From positions 1 through 5,217 of the forward strand of contig CAJGDV010000088.1 of the NCBI GenBank assembly GCA_904502155.1: a DNA stretch of 5,217 nt. Reading direction: 5' to 3'. How positions within the stretch are numbered: position 1 is the stretch's first letter; every line of letters starts with the position of its first letter. The DNA is from an uncultured Bacilli bacterium (GTDB lineage: Bacteria > Bacillota_I > Bacilli_A > RF39 > UBA660). Both the position numbers and the translations under genes were made by a program. Of the stretch, positions 1 through 5,217 are shown one piece after another. Under the pieces are notes generated by a model, which had not been told where the DNA came from, did not search any database, and saw only the letters and a list, made by a program, of their open reading frames with translations.

Positions 1-1977
1 AAAGATGATGAAGGTGCATTTTATCATATTAAATATTATTTAGAAGATAAAAGCGATTTTTTAGAAATTGCAACTACAAGACCAGAAACATTATTTGGAG
101 ATACTGCAGTAGCTGTAAATCCTAATGATGAAAGATATAAACACTTAATAGGTAAAAAAGTTATTTTACCAGTTGTTGGTAAATTAATTCCAATCGTAGG
201 AGATGAACATGCTGATCCAGAAGTTGGAACAGGATGCGTTAAAATTACTCCAGCACACGATCCTAACGATTTTGAAGTAGGTAATAGACATAATTTAGAA
301 AGAGTAGTAGTAATGAACCCAAATGCTACTATGAATGAACTTGCTGGAAAATACTGTGGATTAAATCGTTTTGAATGTAGAAAACAATTAGTAGAAGACT
401 TAAAAAATGAAGATTTATTAATAGATATTAAACCAATGGTACACTCAGTAGGACATTCAGAAAGAACTGATGCTGTAGTTGAACCATACTTATCAAAACA
501 ATGGTTCGTTAAAATGAGACCACTTGCTGATAAAGTTCTTGAAAATCAAAAAGATAAAGATGGTAAAGTTAACTTTGTACCAGAAAGATATGAAAAAATA
601 ATGAATCACTGGATGGAAATTACTTATGATTGGTGTATTTCACGTCAATTATGGTGGGGACATAGAATACCAGCATGGTATAGAGGAGAAGAAGTATACG
701 TAGGTGTTACTGCTCCAGAAGGTGAAGGATGGGCTCAAGATGAAGACGTTCTAGATACTTGGTTCTCAAGTGCATTATGGCCTTTCTCAACATTAGGATG
801 GCCTAATATAACACCAGAACTTGAAAGATACTTCCCAAATGACTGTTTAGTAACAGGATATGATATTATCCCATTCTGGGTTAATAGAATGACTTTCCAA
901 GCATTACACTTCTTAGATAAACGTCCATTTAAGGACTGCGTTATCCATGGATTAATTCGTGATAAAGACGGAAGAAAAATGAGTAAGAGTCTTGGTAATG
1001 GTGTAGATCCTATGGATGTAATCGAAGAATATGGTGCAGACTCATTAAGATATTTCTTACTTACAGGAACTGCTCCAGGTATGGATCTTAGATATGATAC
1101 TGAAAAAGTAGCATCTACATGGAACTTTATTAATAAATTATGGAATGCGTCAAGATTCGTTTTAATGAATATTGAAGATATTAAAGAAGTTAAATTTGAA
1201 AACTTATCAATTAGTGATAAATGGATTTTAACTAAATTAAATAAAACTATTGAAACAGTAAGAAAACATATGGAAAAATATGAATTTAATGTAGTAGGTA
1301 GTGAATTATATTCATTCATTTGGGATGATTTCTGTGATTGGTATATTGAACTTGCTAAAATTAATATGAATGATACAACTAAATCAGTATTACTTCATAC
1401 ATTAACAGCAATCATTAAAATGCTACATCCATTTATGCCATATGTTACTGAAGAAATATATGGAATGTTACCAATTAAAGATGCAAAATCTATTGTGATA
1501 AGTAAATATCCTGAATATAATAAAGATTTAGTTTTCGAAGAAACAAGTCTTGATGAAATTATTTCATTAATTACTAAAATTAGAAAAACTAAATTAGAAA
1601 ACAAAATAGGAAATGATTTTGTTATTGCAACTTATGGAAATGAAATCATTGAAAATAGTAAAGATATTTTAGCAAGAATGACTAAATGTCAAAACTTTAC
1701 TGAAACTTATGAAGGCGAATTTACTAATATTGATATAGCATTTATGGATACTAAAATTAGTTTATATTATGATGGTTCTATGAGTGAAGAAGATAGAAAA
1801 TTACTTGAAAAAGAAATTGAAAAATTAAAAGGTTCAATTGAAAGAAGAAAGAAACTTTTAAGTAATGAAAATTATACTTCAAAAGCTCCAGCACATGTTG
1901 TTGAAAATGATAGAAAAACTTTAGAAAAAGAAGAAAATGAATTAGAACTACTTGTTGCTAAATTAAATGAAAGATAA
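1..1977 (+). CDS. valS: Valyl-tRNA synthetase (ValRS), 5'-truncated by the window edge
   Basis: This enzyme charges tRNA-Val with valine in the cytoplasm and hydrolyses mischarged threonyl-tRNA-Val. Frame 1 is open from base 1, so the gene starts upstream; the ATG at 313 is internal. The 658 visible residues are about three quarters of a usual 880-residue ValRS, and the HIGH motif is missing only because of the window edge. Visible in order are: the CP1 editing domain with TTRPET (residues 25-30) and GTGCVKITPAHDPNDF (from about 76); the catalytic-core segments LWWGHRIPAWY (from about 217) and DVLDTWFSSALWPFSTLGWP (from 249); GYDIIPFWVNRMTF; the KMSKS loop (residues 326-330, bases 976-990); the helical anticodon-binding domain with DDFCDWYIE (from 442); and the ValRS-specific C-terminal coiled coil rich in K and E (about 594-658). 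The coiled coil separates it from IleRS and LeuRS. The catalytic half uses more C-ending codons than the genes downstream. It looks intact and functional. Confidence 0.97.
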   Translation, partial: KDDEGAFYHIKYYLEDKSDFLEIATTRPETLFGDTAVAVNPNDERYKHLIGKKVILPVVGKLIPIVGDEHADPEVGTGCVKITPAHDPNDFEVGNRHNLERVVVMNPNATMNELAGKYCGLNRFECRKQLVEDLKNEDLLIDIKPMVHSVGHSERTDAVVEPYLSKQWFVKMRPLADKVLENQKDKDGKVNFVPERYEKIMNHWMEITYDWCISRQLWWGHRIPAWYRGEEVYVGVTAPEGEGWAQDEDVLDTWFSSALWPFSTLGWPNITPELERYFPNDCLVTGYDIIPFWVNRMTFQALHFLDKRPFKDCVIHGLIRDKDGRKMSKSLGNGVDPMDVIEEYGADSLRYFLLTGTAPGMDLRYDTEKVASTWNFINKLWNASRFVLMNIEDIKEVKFENLSISDKWILTKLNKTIETVRKHMEKYEFNVVGSELYSFIWDDFCDWYIELAKINMNDTTKSVLLHTLTAIIKMLHPFMPYVTEEIYGMLPIKDAKSIVISKYPEYNKDLVFEETSLDEIISLITKIRKTKLENKIGNDFVIATYGNEIIENSKDILARMTKCQNFTETYEGEFTNIDIAFMDTKISLYYDGSMSEEDRKLLEKEIEKLKGSIERRKKLLSNENYTSKAPAHVVENDRKTLEKEENELELLVAKLNER

Positions 1978-1999
1978 CAATTTTGTTATCTTTTTTTTT
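1970..1999 (+). terminator. Rho-independent terminator of valS, overlapping its stop codon
   Basis: The stem AGATAACA (1972-1979) pairs perfectly with TGTTATCT (1984-1991) around a 4-base loop. Two further A-T pairs at the base join the nine-T run 1991-1999. The TAA stop of valS (1975-1977) lies in the left arm, so valS ends within its own terminator. The stem is A+T-rich, but the long U tail makes the call firm. Confidence 0.85.
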
Positions 2000-2035
2000 C
2001 GCAAAAATAACAATTCCTATAGTGGAGGTGTATTT

Positions 2036-2209
2036 ATGAAATTAATATTAAAATTATTTTTATATATGATAGCTTTTACCTGCTTTCCATTTGAACTAGC
2101 AATATGGCTAATATGCTTATTATTTGGTATAAAACTATATAAAAAGGGATCAAAAAATATAACTTATAATGGATTTTTATTGTGGATATTATTTAATAAT
2201 AATGATTAA
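2036..2209 (+). CDS. Small hydrophobic membrane protein, 57 aa, unknown function
   Basis: I do not recognise a family. The product is a 57-residue, mostly hydrophobic protein. A short basic start (MKLILK) leads into a hydrophobic stretch from about residue 7 to 32, broken by a Pro-Phe-Glu at 18-20; a basic KLYKKGSKN segment (33-41) follows, then a second short hydrophobic segment (46-53) and an acidic end. One membrane-spanning helix is likely, or a re-entrant or two-helix hairpin, with the Lys-rich stretch facing the cytoplasm. The start at 2036 is chosen because GGAGGTG (2024-2030) stands 5 bases before it. The in-frame ATG at 1967 lies inside valS and the terminator and has no comparable site. 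No promoter is evident between the valS terminator and this gene, so it may depend on read-through from valS. It could be a membrane-stress peptide, an immunity or toxin-like peptide, or an orphan; nothing in the sequence decides between these. Confidence 0.7.
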   Translation: MKLILKLFLYMIAFTCFPFELAIWLICLLFGIKLYKKGSKNITYNGFLLWILFNNND

Positions 2210-2229
2210 AATATTTTTTTGTGTTTAAT

Positions 2230-2257
2230 TTGACAAAAATTAAAAATGAGATATAAT
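2230..2257 (+). promoter_or_regulatory. Near-consensus SigA (sigma-70) promoter for the metallopeptidase operon
   Basis: TTGACA (2230-2235) and TATAAT (2252-2257) are both perfect hexamers separated by 16 bases, one short of the optimum. A T-rich stretch lies just upstream (about 2213-2231). Transcription should begin near 2264-2266, giving a leader of only 17-19 bases before the ATG at 2283. This is the strongest promoter in the window and makes the two genes downstream independent of valS. Confidence 0.85.
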
Positions 2258-2281
2258 AACTCCCAACATGGGGGTTATTAT
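2253..2281. promoter_or_regulatory. Inverted repeat over the -10 box and ribosome site; candidate operator or SD-masking hairpin
   Basis: The left arm ATAATAACTCCC (2253-2264) and right arm GGGGGTTATTAT (2270-2281) are complementary over 12 positions around a 5-base loop. Eleven pairs are Watson-Crick and one is G-U in RNA. The left arm contains most of the TATAAT box. The right arm contains the ribosome site GGGGG (2270-2274) and ends just before the ATG. As DNA it could be a dyad operator that blocks polymerase. As RNA it would hide the ribosome site, but only in transcripts that started upstream. The inverted repeat is directly visible; its role is inferred. Confidence 0.6.
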
Positions 2282-2282
2282 T

Positions 2283-3509
2283 ATGGATTTAATAAATTAT
2301 TGCTTTAATAACTATGAAAATTTAAATTTTGAAAATGAAAAAGATTTAGAAATAGCTAAAAACTTTGTAAATACATTTATTAAAGATGAATTATTTAAAA
2401 AGAATAGAAATTATAAACAATTAAGAGCTTTTATACATATTTACGGTAATTTAAAAATGATAGATTATAATGTAAAAACCAACATTATAACAACAGATCC
2501 AGGAACAAGTAAAAAGAAATATAAGATAACAAGATTTTTTGATAGACAAAATGATGAAAGTAATTTATACGGAGAATGTGATGAAGAAAAAATAAGAGTA
2601 CAATTAACTAATTATTTAATAAGATCTTTATACACTAATGATAAATCTAATTTTACTAGATTAATTAATACAATAAACCATGAGCTAAAACATGCAGTAA
2701 GTTATAAAAATATTGATTTTTATAATACTATAATAACAAGACAAAATTATCAAAATTTAAAGTTTAATCTTTTTGATCAAGCTTGTCTTACCAAAGAAGA
2801 AAGTTTAAGCAAAAATAAAAAAAATGACTATGAAATAAGAAAATATTATCATGATAAATATATGGAATATTATTTCTTTTTTGAAGAAGAAATAGGAGCC
2901 TTTAAACAAGGATATGAAAGTGTAATAAATGAATTTAAAAATTATGAAAATATAGTAGATAGTTATGAATTTATACGTAATAAATATGTATCAAGAAGAT
3001 TTACTGAAATGTATGATTATGTTAATGTTGAATTTATTAATTCAATATTAAAAGATGATTATGTAAGAAGCTTACCATTATATGTTAATAATAAAGAAAT
3101 ATTCAATCTAGAATTTGATTTAAATGGTAATAAAAAAAGTCTTAATGAAATAATTAAAAATAAATATAAACAATTAGATTTATTAAATACTATGATTCTT
3201 ATGAATCCTGAAGATAAAAATTTACAAAAAATATTATTAAATAATGAAATTGAAAAAACATTTAATGAAATTGGTTATAATCTTATTATAAGAGGAGAAA
3301 ACATAGAAGGATTAAATATATTAGATGTATTAGAAATGCTTAATTATGGGCTTAAATATGAAGAATTAAGATTACTTGACAACGATTTTTATACTGGAAT
3401 TATGGATAAAAGAATAAATAGAGAATATATTCAAAAAAGAATTGATAAAATAAAAGAACTTAAGGGGGAAATATATGGAAAGAGAAATAGTACTAAATTA
3501 TATAAATAA
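2283..3509 (+). CDS. Predicted zinc metallopeptidase (HELKH zincin), first of a tandem paralogous pair
   Basis: This is a 408-residue protein rich in Lys, Asn, Ile, Tyr and Glu, with no signal peptide or membrane helix, so probably cytoplasmic. HELKH (residues 133-137, bases 2679-2693) matches the HExxH zinc and catalytic signature. A preceding segment, KIRVQLTNYLIRSLY, fits the strand plus helix that usually leads into this motif. EEEIGAF (201-207) is a plausible source of the third ligand, as in gluzincins. The C-terminal half has a conserved KYKQLDLLN motif (from 294) and an LNYGLKYE motif near the end. No named family is recognised; ImmA/IrrE-like peptidases share the general HExxH plus Glu layout, but the ligand spacing here is longer. 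The start at 2283, not the in-frame ATG at 2268, is supported by GGGGG at 2270-2274, by alignment with the paralogue's N-terminus, and by a predicted transcription start only a few bases before 2268. Relative to its neighbour it carries about 21 extra residues between HELKH and EEEIGA. Substrate is unknown. Confidence 0.85.
   Translation: MDLINYCFNNYENLNFENEKDLEIAKNFVNTFIKDELFKKNRNYKQLRAFIHIYGNLKMIDYNVKTNIITTDPGTSKKKYKITRFFDRQNDESNLYGECDEEKIRVQLTNYLIRSLYTNDKSNFTRLINTINHELKHAVSYKNIDFYNTIITRQNYQNLKFNLFDQACLTKEESLSKNKKNDYEIRKYYHDKYMEYYFFFEEEIGAFKQGYESVINEFKNYENIVDSYEFIRNKYVSRRFTEMYDYVNVEFINSILKDDYVRSLPLYVNNKEIFNLEFDLNGNKKSLNEIIKNKYKQLDLLNTMILMNPEDKNLQKILLNNEIEKTFNEIGYNLIIRGENIEGLNILDVLEMLNYGLKYEELRLLDNDFYTGIMDKRINREYIQKRIDKIKELKGEIYGKRNSTKLYK
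3464..3468 (+). promoter_or_regulatory. Ribosome binding site of the second metallopeptidase gene, inside the first
   Basis: GGGGG stands 6 bases before the ATG at 3475 and lies within the coding region of the upstream gene. The same unusual five-G core is used by the upstream paralogue (2270-2274), whereas the small protein and the pilin use GGAGG. It fixes the start of the second gene and suggests translational coupling. Confidence 0.65.
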
Positions 3510-4656
3510 AAATTATAAAAATATTAATTTTAATGATGAAAAAGAAATTAAAATAGTAAAAGAATATATTGAAATATTTATAAAAGAACAATTATATAAA
3601 AAAAATAAAAATCTAAACGAAATAGAAGCATTTGTACATGTTTATACTAATCTTAAAATAAAAGAAAAAAACATTGATATAAAAGTAGAAACAACAAATC
3701 CAAAAACAAGTAAAAAGAAATTAAAAGTATTAAGATATATGGATACATTTAAACCAGGTTTATATGGAAGTTGTAATGATGAAAGAATTAATGTTGAACT
3801 TACAAATTATTTAATAAGATCACTTTATAAAAGTGATAAAAAGAATTTTGCATCACTAATTGAAACAATAAATCATGAATTAAAACATGCTGATAATGCT
3901 AAAAAAAATGTAGTTAAATATAATATACTAACAGAAGAAAATTATTATAATATAAGATTTAATTTATTAGAATTAGCAGCAGGAAGATTTTATCATGAAT
4001 ATTATAAAAACTTTGAAGAAGAAATAGGGGCCTTTCTTGCAGGATATGATAGTGTTGTAAAAACATTTGAAAATAATGATATGTATAAATCAATTGTTCA
4101 TGACTATAAAAATAAAATAAAAGAAACCAAAGCCTTAAGATATCGTGATTTTTATGATGTAGCTAATATAAATTGTATGGATCAAATGATGGCATATGAA
4201 GAAGTAAGAAAACATGATTATTATGAAGAAAATAAAGAATTATTTTTAATCGAATATGATGAAAATGGTATAAGAAGAAGAATTAATGAAATAATTGATA
4301 ACAAATATAAACAACTAGATTTATTAAACAAATTAATTATGCAAAATCCTAATGACGAATATTTATTATATGTTTTAAATAATAACAAAACAGAAGAAGT
4401 ATTTAACAAAATGGGATACATTAGCATTATGAGGGACGATTATTTTATGGAAGTTATAACAGAAGATAATAAAAAAGAAGCACTTAAAATGCTAAACTAT
4501 GGATTAAATTATGAATATAATAGATTATATGAAAATAGAATTTATACTAAAGATCATTTTGATAAAATAAATAATGATAGTTATATAAAAAATAAAATTA
4601 AATTAATAGAAAATAAAATTAATCTTATTAATGATAATAATGTAAAATTAAAATAA
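3475..4656 (+). CDS. Predicted zinc metallopeptidase (HELKH zincin), second of the tandem pair
   Basis: This 393-residue protein aligns with its upstream neighbour along nearly the full length. The N-terminal 145 residues are roughly half identical, including TSKKK, LTNYLIRSLY and TINHELKHA. HELKH is at residues 134-138 (bases 3874-3888) and FEEEIGAF at 180-187. The ligand-to-ligand distance is about 43 residues, 21 fewer than in the first copy. NKYKQLDLLN (from about 276) and LNYGLNYE near the end are also shared. No signal peptide or membrane segment is seen, so it is probably cytoplasmic. The gene overlaps the first by 35 bases in another frame, so the two were most likely made by tandem duplication and are translated as a coupled unit, perhaps forming a heterodimer. 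Retention of every putative zinc ligand in both copies suggests both are active enzymes. The biological role is not recognised, and the zincin assignment rests on motif and spacing alone. Confidence 0.85.
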   Translation: MEREIVLNYINKNYKNINFNDEKEIKIVKEYIEIFIKEQLYKKNKNLNEIEAFVHVYTNLKIKEKNIDIKVETTNPKTSKKKLKVLRYMDTFKPGLYGSCNDERINVELTNYLIRSLYKSDKKNFASLIETINHELKHADNAKKNVVKYNILTEENYYNIRFNLLELAAGRFYHEYYKNFEEEIGAFLAGYDSVVKTFENNDMYKSIVHDYKNKIKETKALRYRDFYDVANINCMDQMMAYEEVRKHDYYEENKELFLIEYDENGIRRRINEIIDNKYKQLDLLNKLIMQNPNDEYLLYVLNNNKTEEVFNKMGYISIMRDDYFMEVITEDNKKEALKMLNYGLNYEYNRLYENRIYTKDHFDKINNDSYIKNKIKLIENKINLINDNNVKLK

Positions 4657-4677
4657 ACTACTATTGTAGTTTTTTTT
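4655..4677 (+). terminator. Rho-independent terminator of the metallopeptidase operon
   Basis: AAACTAC (4655-4661) pairs perfectly with GTAGTTT (4666-4672) around the loop TATT, and the T run extends over 4670-4677. It begins within the TAA stop of the second metallopeptidase gene, the same compact arrangement as at valS. It separates the operon from the pilin gene. Confidence 0.8.
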
Positions 4678-4688
4678 ATTTTATGATA

Positions 4689-4709
4689 TCCTATATATAG
4701 AATATAGGA
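4689..4709 (+). promoter_or_regulatory. Perfect inverted repeat overlapping the pilin ribosome site
   Basis: TCCTATAT (4689-4696) and ATATAGGA (4702-4709) form a perfect 8-bp stem with a 5-base loop. The right arm contains the first four bases of the AGGAGG ribosome site (4706-4711). In RNA carrying both arms, pilin translation would be partly blocked. No convincing promoter could be placed: TATGAT at 4682-4687 is a possible -10 box but lacks a good -35. The inverted repeat is directly visible and the control role is inferred. Confidence 0.45.
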
Positions 4710-4718
4710 GGTTAAAAT

Positions 4719-5217
4719 ATGAAACGTAATGGTTTTACTTTAATAGAATTATTAGCAGTTATCCTTATTCTAGGTATTATTGCTTTAATTGCAATACCAA
4801 CTGTTAATAATATCTTAAAGGAATCACGTACTGGAGCTTGGAAATCAACAGCAAGTCAAATGACAAAAGCTGCTGAAAATTACTATCAATTACAAGTAAT
4901 TAAAAATGCACCATATGTTATGGATTTTAGAACTGCAGAATCTTCTAATAGTGGTAAATATGTTGGTTTAGATACTGATGGTAAAACATTTACTGAAGTT
5001 GATGCAGAGCCAACTAATAAAGAAGATGTAATGTTAGCTGCATTATCACTAAAAGGTGATATACCTACATTAAGTCAAATTAAAGTATTTACTATTAATA
5101 GCAATGGTGAAGTAATTTTAGCTTTTGATAATGCTAATGCTTACTGTATGACAGTATCTGGTACTAGTTTCACAGCTGATGATTATGCAAAAGCTACTGA
5201 TGGCGATGATGCTACTG
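4719..5217 (+). CDS. Type IV pilin-like prepilin, 3' end cut by the window
   Basis: The 166 visible residues begin with a classic prepilin leader, MKRNG, followed by FTLIELLAVILILGI. A prepilin peptidase (PilD/ComC type) would cut between Gly5 and Phe6 and methylate the Phe. Glu10, position 5 of the mature protein, is the conserved residue for subunit assembly. A hydrophobic helix (about 6-27) anchors the subunit in the membrane before it packs into the filament core. The amphipathic helix continues to about residue 60, and a globular domain rich in Thr, Asp and Asn follows, with a single Cys at 143 so far. The start is fixed by AGGAGG (4706-4711), 7 bases upstream. The window ends without a stop. 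It is a pilin or pseudopilin of a type IV pilus, type II secretion-like or competence system. The visible part does not say which, since the assembly genes (ATPase, platform, peptidase) are not in the window. Confidence 0.93.
   Translation, partial: MKRNGFTLIELLAVILILGIIALIAIPTVNNILKESRTGAWKSTASQMTKAAENYYQLQVIKNAPYVMDFRTAESSNSGKYVGLDTDGKTFTEVDAEPTNKEDVMLAALSLKGDIPTLSQIKVFTINSNGEVILAFDNANAYCMTVSGTSFTADDYAKATDGDDAT

Noticed and set aside
735..1319. Open reading frame of 194 codons on the minus strand inside valS
   Set aside because: It lies antisense to the conserved catalytic core and KMSKS region of valS, and its protein has no recognisable features. It is an artefact of the biased codon use of valS.
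1395..1604. Open reading frame of 69 codons on the minus strand inside valS
   Set aside because: It is antisense to the anticodon-binding region of valS, with no convincing ribosome site, so it is a shadow.
2013..2028. Ribosome-site-masking stem before the small membrane protein gene
   Set aside because: TCC and GGA could pair around TATAGT, but only 3-4 base pairs form, which is not distinguishable from chance.
2190..2220. Possible terminator after the small membrane protein gene (T run 2214-2220)
   Set aside because: Only short A/T self-complementarity precedes the T run, and no stable G-C-containing stem is visible.
2268..2282. ATG at 2268 as the start of the first metallopeptidase
   Set aside because: It would be nearly leaderless, given the predicted transcription start at about 2264-2266. 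It has no upstream ribosome site, and the added residues have no counterpart in the paralogue.
3459..3474. Separate promoter for the second metallopeptidase gene
   Set aside because: No hexamer pair resembling TTGACA and TATAAT at proper spacing is visible upstream of 3475, and the gene overlap argues for cotranscription.
4221..4427. Open reading frame of 68 codons on the minus strand inside the second metallopeptidase gene
   Set aside because: It is antisense to a region conserved between the two paralogues. Its Leu/Ser-rich hydrophobic look follows from the reverse complement of Lys/Asn-rich coding sequence.

Overview
The window is very A+T-rich DNA that reads with the standard genetic code: every tryptophan I read in the valS fragment is TGG, and no TGA falls inside a gene. 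Genes are tightly packed, all on the + strand, with GGAGG- or GGGGG-type ribosome sites and short U-tailed terminators. The valyl-tRNA synthetase and the class III-type prepilin leader point to a low-GC Firmicutes/Bacilli-like bacterium, perhaps one of the uncultured gut lineages near Mollicutes. That placement is inference from composition and gene style, not from a phylogeny.

Layout. (1) 1-1977 is the 3' three quarters of valS; the N-terminus with the HIGH motif lies before the window. Its stop codon sits inside the stem of a U-tailed terminator (1970-1999). (2) 2036-2209 encodes a 57-residue hydrophobic membrane protein of unknown role. (3) 2230-2257 is a near-ideal sigma-70/SigA promoter, TTGACA-N16-TATAAT. 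An inverted repeat (2253-2281) covers its -10 box and the ribosome site of the next gene. (4) 2283-3509 and 3475-4656 are two tandem, overlapping paralogous genes. Each encodes a roughly 400-residue soluble protein with an HELKH zinc-metallopeptidase signature and a shared downstream EEEIGA motif that probably supplies the third zinc ligand. A terminator (4655-4677) closes this two-gene operon. (5) 4719-5217 is the 5' part of a type IV pilin-like prepilin gene, cut by the window end. A strong AGGAGG ribosome site precedes it, partly buried in an 8-bp perfect inverted repeat.

How the genes relate. valS is housekeeping and ends its own transcription unit. The pilin starts another and belongs to a type IV pilus, secretion or competence apparatus. 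The metallopeptidase pair between them is a self-contained accessory operon with its own strong promoter and terminator. It is the least explained part of the window: a duplicated, apparently cytoplasmic zincin pair, translationally coupled, behind a promoter whose start region looks built for repression, or for silencing of read-through transcripts. I found no RNA genes, CRISPR arrays, insertion sequences or attachment sites, and no gene-free stretch longer than about 75 bases.
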